Below, one piece after another: positions 1 through 6,199 of a DNA stretch of 13,366 nucleotides. The first letter of the stretch is position 1; every line of letters begins with the position of its first letter. The notes under the pieces are model-generated. The model saw nothing but the letters and a program-made list of their open reading frames with translations. It searched no databases and was not told where the DNA came from. The DNA comes from an uncultured Pseudoxanthomonas sp. (GTDB lineage Bacteria; Pseudomonadota; Gammaproteobacteria; Xanthomonadales; Xanthomonadaceae), in the NCBI GenBank assembly GCA_937975725.1, contig CALJUL010000028.1, positions 1 through 13,366 of the forward strand. The letters run 5' to 3'. The position numbers and the translations under genes are program-made.

Positions 1-540
1 GACGGCTCGGGCACCACCTTCAACTTCGTCAACTACCTGTCCAAGGTCAGCGGCGAGTGGAAGAACGCGGTCGGCGAAGGCACCTCCGTGCAGTGGCCGA
101 CCGGCATCGGCGGCAAGGGCAACGAGGGCGTGGCCGCCTACGTGAAGCAGATCAAGGGCGGCATCGGCTACGTCGAGCTGTCCTACGCGCTGCAGAACAA
201 AATGGCCTACGCCCGCCTGAAGAACGCCGCCGGCAACTTCGTGCTGCCCAGCGACGAGACCTTCGCCGCCGCCGCGGCCAGCGCCGAATGGGGCAGCGCC
301 AAGGACTTCTACCTGGTGATGACCAATGCCCCGGGCGCGAATTCCTGGCCGATCACCGCCACCAACTTCATCCTGGTCAGCAAGCAGCCCAAGAATCCGC
401 AGGGCACCCGCGAGACGCGCGACTTCTTCGCCTGGGTCTACGCCAACGGCGACGCGCAGGCCAAGGCGCTGGACTACGTGCCGCTGCCGGACGCGCTGGT
501 CAAGCAGATCGAAAGCTACTGGTCGCAGAACCTGAAGTGA
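1..540 (+). CDS. pstS: Phosphate ABC transporter substrate-binding protein PstS (5' end outside window)
   Basis: The frame is open from base 1 and gives the last 179 residues of a PstS-type periplasmic phosphate-binding protein; the start and roughly 180 codons lie upstream. It opens with the SDGSGTT-type phosphate-binding loop (DGSGTTFNFVNYLS, residues 1-14 of the fragment), followed by the conserved GGKGNEGVAAYV, IGYVEL and WPITATNFILV segments. It aligns without gaps to the C-terminal half of the complete pstS at 975-2057, with about 126 of 179 residues identical by my count, so the two are tandem paralogues. A rho-independent terminator follows 70 bases after the stop, so this copy is probably transcribed separately from the rest of the pst locus. 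The family delivers phosphate to PstCAB. Signal peptide and lipobox cannot be judged here. Confidence 0.95.
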   Translation, partial: DGSGTTFNFVNYLSKVSGEWKNAVGEGTSVQWPTGIGGKGNEGVAAYVKQIKGGIGYVELSYALQNKMAYARLKNAAGNFVLPSDETFAAAAASAEWGSAKDFYLVMTNAPGANSWPITATNFILVSKQPKNPQGTRETRDFFAWVYANGDAQAKALDYVPLPDALVKQIESYWSQNLK

Positions 541-611
541 CGCGCCGCCCCTGACGGGGAACACCATCGCGCAGCAAGGGCGGCAGTCCCTCTCCCCTGC
601 CGCCCCTCCCG

Positions 612-635
612 AGCGGGCCTTCCGGCCCGCTTTTT
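612..635 (+). terminator. Rho-independent terminator after first pstS
   Basis: An 8-bp perfect stem AGCGGGCC (612-619) pairs with GGCCCGCT (624-631) around a TTCC loop, and four further Ts follow. This is a textbook intrinsic terminator. It separates the first pstS from the second, implying that the second copy needs its own promoter. Confidence 0.9.
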
Positions 636-902
636 CCTTGCCTGATGCCTGCTGCATGCCTGAGGCACAGGCAGCCGCGCATCGCACGGGCCACGACAGG
701 TGCCGTGCCGCTGTTGCGACTGCGGCCACGCAGCACGGAGTTGCACGGACCAAGGCCGCGCCTGCACCTGACGCCTCCACCCCCATCTTCGCGTCGCATC
801 CGCGATGCCACGCGCCCCCGCAGCAACCGCGAAGCGCCTGCGTCCGATCTCCTGGCACGCCGGCCGCACGCCTGCAAAAGGCGCCATCACACGCCGGCCA
901 CC
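636..902. other. Intergenic stretch with no gene seen
   Basis: Between the terminator and the Pho box I see no convincing coding frame. The open frames present are rich in Arg, Pro and Ala, resemble no protein I know, and overlap one another on both strands. There are only weak short inverted repeats. The stretch may carry upstream promoter context for the second pstS, but no specific site is supported. Confidence 0.5.
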
Positions 903-936
903 GTGTCATCACGCTGTAACAAAAACATCATTTCAT
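903..936 (+). promoter_or_regulatory. Pho box (PhoB site) and candidate -10 before second pstS
   Basis: GTGTCAT (903-909), four spacer bases, then CTGTAAC (914-920) match the PhoB direct-repeat pattern CTGTCAT-N4-CTGTCAC with one mismatch in the first half-site and one in the second. A weak -10-like TTTCAT lies ten bases downstream (931-936), the position expected when PhoB replaces the -35 contact. The stretch is AT-rich against the surrounding GC-rich DNA. The start codon follows 55 bases after the box. Activation under phosphate limitation is inferred from the family. Confidence 0.75.
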
Positions 937-974
937 AGCGCGCATCACAGACGACCCGCTTCCGGAGCCCGTTC

Positions 975-2057
975 ATGCACGCCCGCCGCTTCCGCCTCGC
1001 CATGCTCGCCCTGGCCACCGCCCTGGCCGTCGCCGCCTGCGGCGACAGGCCCGCCCCGCCGGCCACCGGCGGCAACGCCTCCGCGGAAACCGGCGGCGCC
1101 AAGGTGGCGGCGGAGATCACCGGCGCCGGCGCGTCCTTCATCTATCCGCTGATGGCGCGCTGGTCCACCGACTACAACAAGGCCACCGGCGCCAAGATCA
1201 ACTACCAGTCGATCGGCTCCGGCGGCGGCATCGCCCAGATCAAGGCTGCCACGGTGGACTTCGGCTCGTCCGACAAGCCGCTGTCCTCCGAGGAACTGGC
1301 GCAGGCCGGGCTGGGCCAGTTCCCCTCGGTGATCGGCGGCGTGGTGCCGGTGATCAACGTGGCGGGTGTGGAAGTCGGCCAACTCCGGCTCAGCGGCCCG
1401 GTGCTGGCCGACATCTTCCTGCACAGGATCACCGCCTGGAACGACCCGGCCATCGCCGCGCTCAACCCGGGCGTGAAGCTGCCGGCCGACAAGATCAACA
1501 CCGTGCACCGCTCCGACGGCTCGGGCACCACCTTCAACTTCGTCAACTACCTGTCCAAGGTCAGCCCGGCGTGGAAGCAGCAGGTCGGCGAAGGCACCAG
1601 CGTCAACTGGCCCGGCGGCGTCGGCGGCAAGGGCAACGAGGGCGTGGCCGCCTACGTGCGCCAGTTGAAGGGCTCGATCGGCTACGTCGAGCTGGCCTAC
1701 GCCGAGCAGAACAGGATGGCCTACGCTTCGCTGCGGAACGCGGCCGACAACTTCGTGCAGCCGACCACCGAGAGCTTCGCCGCCGCCGCGGCCAGCGCCG
1801 ACTGGGCCAACGCCAGGGACTTCAACCTGGTGATCACCGATGCGCCGGGCGAACAGGCGTGGCCGATCACCGCCACCAACTTCATCCTGGTCTACAAGCA
1901 GCCGAAGGACGCCGCGCGCGCGCGCCACACGCTGGACTTTTTCAAGTGGGCCTACGAACAGGGCCGGGCGCAGGCCGACGAACTGGACTACGTGCCGCTG
2001 CCGCCGGAGCTGGTGGGCCGGATCGAGCAGTACTGGAGCACCGAGATCAAGCTCTGA
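975..2057 (+). CDS. pstS: Phosphate ABC transporter substrate-binding lipoprotein PstS
   Basis: This is a complete 360-residue PstS. The N terminus is a lipoprotein signal peptide: arginines at 4, 5 and 7, a hydrophobic run, and the lipobox VAAC with Cys22, so the mature protein is probably membrane-anchored. Phosphate-site segments are visible in order: GAGASFIYPL near residue 50, SIGSGGGIAQI near 75, DFGSSDKPLS near 95, and SDGSGTTFNFVNYL near 180. It captures inorganic phosphate and hands it to PstC/PstA. A GGAG ribosome-binding site (964-967) lies seven bases before the ATG, and a Pho box lies 55 bases upstream. It is a tandem paralogue of the partial pstS at the window start. The next gene, pstC, has its own Pho box, so the two may be transcribed partly independently. 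Confidence 0.97.
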   Translation: MHARRFRLAMLALATALAVAACGDRPAPPATGGNASAETGGAKVAAEITGAGASFIYPLMARWSTDYNKATGAKINYQSIGSGGGIAQIKAATVDFGSSDKPLSSEELAQAGLGQFPSVIGGVVPVINVAGVEVGQLRLSGPVLADIFLHRITAWNDPAIAALNPGVKLPADKINTVHRSDGSGTTFNFVNYLSKVSPAWKQQVGEGTSVNWPGGVGGKGNEGVAAYVRQLKGSIGYVELAYAEQNRMAYASLRNAADNFVQPTTESFAAAAASADWANARDFNLVITDAPGEQAWPITATNFILVYKQPKDAARARHTLDFFKWAYEQGRAQADELDYVPLPPELVGRIEQYWSTEIKL

Positions 2058-2070
2058 CCCGCGCGCGAAG

Positions 2071-2090
2071 GACCGCCGGCGCCGGCGGTC
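2071..2090 (+). other. Perfect 20-bp palindrome between pstS and pstC
   Basis: GACCGCCGGC is followed directly by its reverse complement GCCGGCGGTC, 14 bases after the pstS stop and immediately upstream of the pstC Pho box. In RNA it can form a very GC-rich hairpin. No T-run follows, so it is not a classical terminator. A hairpin that stabilises the pstS mRNA end or attenuates read-through is plausible, since binding proteins are usually made in excess over permeases. Confidence 0.6.
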
Positions 2091-2092
2091 CG

Positions 2093-2126
2093 CTGTCATC
2101 GCACGGTAACCGCGCCATCGTCCACT
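2093..2126 (+). promoter_or_regulatory. Second Pho box, before pstCAB
   Basis: CTGTCAT (2093-2099) is an exact PhoB half-site. It is followed by four bases and CGGTAAC (2104-2110), which differs by one base from the second half-site of the box before pstS. A weak -10 candidate TCCACT lies ten bases beyond (2121-2126). The box ends 65 bases before the pstC start, similar to the 54-base gap at pstS. A separate PhoB-driven promoter for pstCAB is inferred. Confidence 0.7.
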
Positions 2127-2175
2127 CGCCTGCGCGGACGCACGCACCTCCTCTTTCCCTCCACCTCCGGCCTGC

Positions 2176-3147
2176 ATGAACGCCACCACCCTCCCCGCTC
2201 CGCTGTCGGACATGCGCACCGCTCGCGATGCGCGCGCCGACAGGCTGTTCCGGCTGACGCTGACCGGCGCCGGCGTGTTCGTCCTGGTCTCGCTGATCGC
2301 CGCCGCGCTGTCGATGCTGTGGGGCGGCCGCGAAGCGCTGCAGACCTTTGGCCTGGGCTTCTTCGCCAGCACCGACTGGAACGTCGGCACGCGCGAGTTC
2401 GGCGCGCTGGTGCCGATCTTCGGCACCCTGGCCAGCGCCGGCATCGCCATGCTGATCTCGGTGCCGGTGAGCTTCGGCATCGCGGTGTTCCTGACCGAAG
2501 TGGCGCCGGCCTGGATGCGCGGGCCGGTCGGCATGGCGATCGAACTGCTGGCCGGCATCCCCTCGATCATCTACGGCATGTGGGGCCTGTTCGTGCTGGC
2601 GCCGCAACTGAGCGAACACGTCTACCCGTGGATCAACGACCACCTGGGCACGCTGCCGCTGATCGGCGCACTGCTGTCCGGCCCGCCGCTGGGCATCGGC
2701 ATGCTGACCGCCGGGCTGGTGCTGGCGATCATGGTGATCCCCTTCATCTCCTCGGTGATGCGCGAAGTCTTCCTGACCGTGCCGGGCCGGCTGAAGGAAT
2801 CGGCCTACGCACTGGGCTCGACCAAGTGGGAAGTGGTCTGGGACATCGTGCTGCCCTACACCCGCTCGGCGGTGATCGGCGGCGTGTTCCTCGGCCTGGG
2901 CCGAGCGCTGGGCGAGACCATGGCGGTGACCTTCGTGATCGGCAACGCCTATGCGATCAGCCTGGCGCTGCTGGAACCGGGCACGTCCATCGCCGCGACC
3001 ATCGCCAACGAGTTCGCCGAGGCCACCGACCCGTTGCACAAGGGTTCGCTGATGCTGCTGGGCTTCACCCTGTTCCTGCTGACCTTCATCGTGCTGGCCG
3101 CGGCCCGCCTGATGCTGCGCCAGCTCGCCAAGCGGGAGGGCAACTGA
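2176..3147 (+). CDS. pstC: Phosphate ABC transporter permease PstC
   Basis: This 323-residue inner-membrane permease forms the phosphate channel with PstA. A cytoplasmic N terminus of about 25 residues precedes the first membrane segment (about 28-48). Further hydrophobic segments lie near 78-108, 120-143, 173-195, 231-260 and 290-313. The permease 'EAA' loop that docks on the ATPase is seen as ESAYALGSTKWEVVWDIVLP (208-227). The GRALGETMAVTFVIGN segment (242-257) is typical of PstC. No clear ribosome-binding site precedes the chosen ATG; Met13 is a less likely alternative because it would shorten the usual N terminus. The stop overlaps the pstA start by one base, indicating translational coupling. 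Confidence 0.97.
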   Translation: MNATTLPAPLSDMRTARDARADRLFRLTLTGAGVFVLVSLIAAALSMLWGGREALQTFGLGFFASTDWNVGTREFGALVPIFGTLASAGIAMLISVPVSFGIAVFLTEVAPAWMRGPVGMAIELLAGIPSIIYGMWGLFVLAPQLSEHVYPWINDHLGTLPLIGALLSGPPLGIGMLTAGLVLAIMVIPFISSVMREVFLTVPGRLKESAYALGSTKWEVVWDIVLPYTRSAVIGGVFLGLGRALGETMAVTFVIGNAYAISLALLEPGTSIAATIANEFAEATDPLHKGSLMLLGFTLFLLTFIVLAAARLMLRQLAKREGN

Positions 3148-3998
3148 TGGCCGCTTCGCTCTACACCTGGCGCAAGGTCAAGAACGCCGCCGCCCTGGCG
3201 CTGTCCATTGCCGCGGCGCTGTTCGGGCTGATGTGGCTGGTCTGGATCCTGTGGACCACGGTGACCAAGGGCATGGGCAGCCTGAACCTGGACCTGTTCA
3301 CCCAGATGACGCCGCCGCCCAACGAACCCGGCGGCCTGGCCAACGCCTTGTTCGGCAGCGTGGTGATCAGCCTGCTGGCGATCCTGCTGGGCACGCCCAT
3401 CGGCATCGCCGCCGGCACCTACCTGGCCGAGTACGCCAACAAGCACTGGCTGGGCGAAACCGTCCGCTTCGTCAACGACATCCTGCTGTCGGCGCCGTCC
3501 ATCGTGCTGGGCCTGTTCGTCTACACCGTGATGGTGGCGCAGATGGGCCACTACTCGGCCTGGGCGGGCGCGGTGGCGCTGGCCTTCATCGCCCTGCCGG
3601 TGATCGTGCGCACCACCGACGAGATGCTGCGGCTGGTGCCGCAGCAGATGCGCGAGGCCGCGCTGTCGCTGGGCGTGCCTCAATGGAAAGTCACCACGCA
3701 GGTGCTGATGCGCTCGGCGCTGCCGGGCATCGTCACCGGCATCCTGCTGGCGCTGGCGCGGATCAGCGGCGAGACCGCGCCGCTGCTGTTCACCGCGTTC
3801 AACAACCAGTTCTGGAGCACCGACCTCAACCAGTCCATGGCCAACCTGCCCATGGTGATCTTCCAGTACGCGATGAGCCCCTACGACTCGTGGAACTCGC
3901 TGGCCTGGGCCGGCGCCTTCCTCGTCACCGGCCTGGTGCTGATCCTCAGCCTGGCCGCGCGCACCATCCTCCTTCGAAACAAGGTGACCCATGAATGA
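3147..3998 (+). CDS. pstA: Phosphate ABC transporter permease PstA
   Basis: This 283-residue membrane permease partners PstC in the phosphate channel. The start ATG shares its A with the pstC stop (TGATG) and is preceded by GGGAGGG, so this start is preferred although the frame stays open far upstream inside pstC. Hydrophobic segments lie near 16-38, 65-95, 113-133, 139-155, 191-206 and 255-275. The EAA loop reads EAALSLGVPQWKVTTQVLMR (170-189), and ARISGETAPLLFTA (204-217) is a PstA hallmark. It overlaps pstB by eight bases, so pstC, pstA and pstB form one tightly coupled unit. Confidence 0.97.
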   Translation: MAASLYTWRKVKNAAALALSIAAALFGLMWLVWILWTTVTKGMGSLNLDLFTQMTPPPNEPGGLANALFGSVVISLLAILLGTPIGIAAGTYLAEYANKHWLGETVRFVNDILLSAPSIVLGLFVYTVMVAQMGHYSAWAGAVALAFIALPVIVRTTDEMLRLVPQQMREAALSLGVPQWKVTTQVLMRSALPGIVTGILLALARISGETAPLLFTAFNNQFWSTDLNQSMANLPMVIFQYAMSPYDSWNSLAWAGAFLVTGLVLILSLAARTILLRNKVTHE

Positions 3999-4809
3999 CG
4001 CCGCCCGCATCGCCGTGGTGACGCCGCAACGCTCCGACGACCTGGCCGCGCCGGCCAGGGTGAAGCTGGCCGCGCGCAACCTGGACTTCTACTACGGCGA
4101 CTTCCACGCGCTGAAGGACATCAACCTGGATATCCCGGAGAAGCGCGTGACCGCGCTGATCGGCCCTTCCGGCTGCGGCAAGTCCACCCTGCTGCGCATC
4201 TTCAACCGCATCTACTCGCTCTATCCCAAGCTGCACGCCAGGGGCGATGTGCTGCTGGACGGCCAGAACATCCTGGACGCGAAGTACCCGATGAACCGCC
4301 TGCGCAGCAAGGTGGGCATGGTGTTCCAGAAGCCGGTGCCGTTCCCGATGACGATCTACGAGAACGTCGCCTACGGCATCCGCCACCACGAGCGGCTGAA
4401 CAAGGCCGACATGGACATCCGCGTCGAGCAGGCGCTGCGGCAGGCGGCGCTGTGGGACGAGGCCAAGGACAAGATGAAGCAGAGCGCGCTGGGCCTGTCC
4501 GGCGGCCAGCAGCAGCGCCTGTGCATCGCCCGCGCGGTGGCGCTGCGCCCGGACGTGATCCTGCTGGACGAGCCGACCTCGGCGCTGGACCCCATCTCGA
4601 CCAGCAAGATTGAGCAGTTGATCGAGGAACTGAAGCACCAGTACACCATCGCCATCGTCACCCACAACATGCAGCAGGCCGCGCGCGTGTCCGACTACAC
4701 GGCCTTCATGTACCTGGGCGAGCTGGTGGAGCACGACGCCACCGCGACGATCTTCTCCAACCCGGGCAAGCAGCAGACCGAGGATTACATCACCGGGCGT
4801 TTCGGCTGA
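3991..4809 (+). CDS. pstB: Phosphate ABC transporter ATP-binding protein PstB
   Basis: This 272-residue cytoplasmic ATPase powers phosphate import through PstCA. All ABC motifs are intact: Walker A GPSGCGKST (58-66), Q-loop Gln113 in FQKPVPFPMTIYENVAYG, signature LSGGQQQR (169-176), Walker B VILLDEPTSALDP (189-201) and switch His224 in THNMQQA. The FQKPxPFPMSIYENVAYG-type segment is specific to PstB within the ABC family. The N terminus has about 24 residues before the ABC domain, which is ordinary for the family. The start overlaps the pstA stop by eight bases. Confidence 0.98.
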   Translation: MNDAARIAVVTPQRSDDLAAPARVKLAARNLDFYYGDFHALKDINLDIPEKRVTALIGPSGCGKSTLLRIFNRIYSLYPKLHARGDVLLDGQNILDAKYPMNRLRSKVGMVFQKPVPFPMTIYENVAYGIRHHERLNKADMDIRVEQALRQAALWDEAKDKMKQSALGLSGGQQQRLCIARAVALRPDVILLDEPTSALDPISTSKIEQLIEELKHQYTIAIVTHNMQQAARVSDYTAFMYLGELVEHDATATIFSNPGKQQTEDYITGRFG

Positions 4810-4820
4810 AGCCGGAACGG

Positions 4821-4910
4821 GTGATTCGCGGTTGGGGATCCGTGATTCGCGAAAAAAGATCCCCGAGCACGAAACACCCTGCCTTTCCCATCACGGATTA
4901 CCCATCACGG
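4821..4910 (+). repeat. Degenerate heptad repeats between pstB and phoU
   Basis: GTGATTCGCG occurs at 4821-4830 and 4842-4851, 21 bases (three heptads) apart. CCCATCACGG occurs at 4887-4896 and 4901-4910, 14 bases (two heptads) apart, in the opposite orientation. GGGGATC (4834-4840) and GATCCCC (4858-4864) form a further inverted pair. The whole spacer is thus built from 7-nt units of a CGTGATN type that face each other. I see no ordinary promoter; phoU may be reached by read-through from pstB. Confidence 0.65.
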
Positions 4911-4917
4911 CCCTCCC

Positions 4918-5628
4918 ATGAACACCCAACCCCATGACCACATCGTGAAGAGCTACGACGAAGAACAGCGCCGCATCGTCGGCGACATCGTGCGCATGGG
5001 CGAGACCGCCGTGGCGCAACTGGAGGCCGCGCTGGACGTGGTGGAGCGCCGCGACGACAAGGCCGCCCAGCGCATCGTCGCCAACGACGAGGCCATCGAC
5101 GCCATGGAGCACCGCGTCAGCCACGACCTGATGCAACTGGCCCTGCGCGGCCCGATGGCGCGCGACCTGCGCGAGATCCTGGCCGGCCTGCGCATCCCGG
5201 CCGACATCGAGCGCATCGGCGACTACGCCGCCAACGTGGCCAAGCGCTCCATCGCCCTGAACGTGTCGCCGCCGATGCCGCAGATCACCGGCCTGCGCGC
5301 GCTGGGCCGGCTGGCCGCGCGCCAGGTGCGCGACGCGCTGGCCGCCTACCAGGCCGGCGACGCCGAACATGCCGTGCAGGTGCGTGCGCGCGACGCCGAG
5401 CTGGACGCGCACTACACGGCGCTGTTCCGCGAGCTGCTGACCTACATGATGGAAGACCCGCGCAACATCACCCCGTGCACGCACCTGCTGTTCATGGCCA
5501 AGAACCTGGAGCGGATCGGCGACCACGCCACCAACATCGCCGAGAACGTCTGGTTCCTGGTCCACGGCGACCAGCCGCTGCCGCCGCGCGACAAGCGCGA
5601 CGACACCAGCACCACCGGCACGGTCTGA
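4918..5628 (+). CDS. phoU: Phosphate signalling regulator PhoU
   Basis: This 236-residue, mainly helical cytoplasmic protein has two PhoU repeats. Each carries the metal-binding ExxxD signature: DIERIGDYAANVAKR (97-111; E98, D102) and NLERIGDHATNIAEN (197-211; E198, D202). PhoU represses the Pho regulon when phosphate is plentiful by linking the PstSCAB transporter to the PhoR kinase. No clear ribosome-binding site precedes the ATG, and the preceding bases are C-rich repeat. The last 20 or so residues are polar and Pro/Asp/Thr-rich, a disordered tail. It lies 108 bases after pstB in the standard pstSCAB-phoU order. No phoB or phoR gene is in view. Confidence 0.97.
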   Translation: MNTQPHDHIVKSYDEEQRRIVGDIVRMGETAVAQLEAALDVVERRDDKAAQRIVANDEAIDAMEHRVSHDLMQLALRGPMARDLREILAGLRIPADIERIGDYAANVAKRSIALNVSPPMPQITGLRALGRLAARQVRDALAAYQAGDAEHAVQVRARDAELDAHYTALFRELLTYMMEDPRNITPCTHLLFMAKNLERIGDHATNIAENVWFLVHGDQPLPPRDKRDDTSTTGTV

Positions 5629-5680
5629 CCGCCCGGGCGGGCGCCGCCCCCGTCCCGCCCTCGCGGGGCGGGGCGCATAC

Positions 5681-5752
5681 GAACCGCTAACGCGGGGGCG
5701 CTACACTCCGCTTCTTCGGTGCGGATGATCCGCACGTCCACGGGAGAGACCC
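5681..5752 (+). promoter_or_regulatory. Leader of the hvf operon: candidate promoter, 17-bp dyad, RBS
   Basis: A -10-like TACACT lies at 5702-5707. A GAACCG at 5681-5686 could be a -35, but the 15-base spacing is short and the call is weak. GTGCGGAT (5719-5726) and ATCCGCAC (5728-5735) form a perfect 8-bp dyad with a one-base centre, at about +5 to +21 of the predicted transcript. It could be a repressor operator or, in RNA, a 7-bp hairpin with a TGA loop. The ribosome-binding site GGGAGAG (5742-5748) lies four bases before the hvfA ATG. Confidence 0.45.
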
Positions 5753-6148
5753 ATGTCCAAGACGATTTCCAGACCCGCTACCGTCGCCATCGCCCTGGCC
5801 GGCGGCATCGCCCTGGCCGGTTCCAGCTTCGCGATGCAGCCGCTGGCGCAGGGCTACCTGCTGTCCGCCCCGGAAGCCGCCAAGGCCGGCGAAGGCAAGT
5901 GCGGGGAAGGCAAGTGCGGCATGGCCCACGCCGACACCGACAAGGACGGCAAGGTCTCGCAGGCCGAGTTCAACGCCGCGCACCCGGACAAGGCCGCCAA
6001 GTTCGCCGAGATCGACACCAACAAGGACGGCTTCATCGACGCCGCCGAGCACAAGGCCCACGCCGGCGCCAAGGCCGCCGAGAGCAAGGGTGCCGAAGGC
6101 AAGTGCGGCGAGGGCAAGTGCGGCGCGGGGATGAAGAAGGAAGGCTGA
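5753..6148 (+). CDS. hvfA: HvfA/bufferin-type RiPP metallophore precursor with two EF-hands
   Basis: This 131-residue exported protein has a Sec signal peptide (hydrophobic 10-24, likely cleavage after SSFA at 27). The mature chain opens with MQPLAQGYLLSA and then has a double EGKCGEGKCG block (47-56). Two canonical EF-hand loops follow: DTDKDGKVSQAE (61-72) and DTNKDGFIDAAE (88-99). An Ala/Lys-rich linker leads to a second EGKCGEGKCG block (115-124). The only cysteines are the four in EGKCG motifs (50, 55, 118, 123). In characterised HvfA and bufferin systems, a DUF692 enzyme converts such cysteines to oxazolone/thioamide groups that bind copper; the adjacent hvfB and hvfC support the same here. 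The EF-hands suggest additional Ca2+ binding, which is my inference. With EF-hand searches alone it would be labelled only an EF-hand protein. Confidence 0.85.
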   Translation: MSKTISRPATVAIALAGGIALAGSSFAMQPLAQGYLLSAPEAAKAGEGKCGEGKCGMAHADTDKDGKVSQAEFNAAHPDKAAKFAEIDTNKDGFIDAAEHKAHAGAKAAESKGAEGKCGEGKCGAGMKKEG

Positions 6149-6160
6149 TCCCGCTCCGGC

Positions 6161-6186
6161 GACCGCCTGCCACAAGGCGGGCGGTC
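6161..6186 (+). promoter_or_regulatory. Intercistronic hairpin between hvfA and hvfB
   Basis: GACCGCCTGCC (6161-6171) pairs with GGCGGGCGGTC (6176-6186) around an ACAA loop. This gives an 11-bp stem with one G-U pair. No T-run follows, so it is more likely an attenuator or mRNA stabiliser than a full terminator. Its place just after a RiPP precursor gene fits the common need for much more precursor than enzyme. Confidence 0.65.
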
Positions 6187-6199
6187 CCGTTACGCCGCG

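Noticed and set aside
945..2570. 541-residue open frame on the minus strand opposite pstS/pstC
   Set aside because: It is antisense to two clear genes, with a Gly/Arg/Ala/Val-rich composition typical of a shadow frame in GC-rich DNA, and no recognisable domain.
2319..3146. Long in-frame extension upstream of pstA
   Set aside because: It lies entirely within pstC in another frame and is Arg/Pro/Gly-rich. The family N terminus and the ribosome-binding site both fix the pstA start at 3147.
4810..4917. A third Pho box before phoU
   Set aside because: No CTGTCAT-N4-CTGTAAC-like pair is present; the GTGATTC and CATCACG repeats do not match the motif.
5654..5672. GC hairpin CCCGCCC-TCGCG-GGGCGGG after phoU as a rho-independent terminator
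   Set aside because: The stem is real, but the following bases are GCGCATAC with no T-run, so I do not call it a terminator.
5753..6148. Ordinary calmodulin-like EF-hand protein
   Set aside because: EF-hands are present, but the four EGKCG motifs and the adjacent DUF692/DUF2063 genes are explained better by an HvfA-type precursor.
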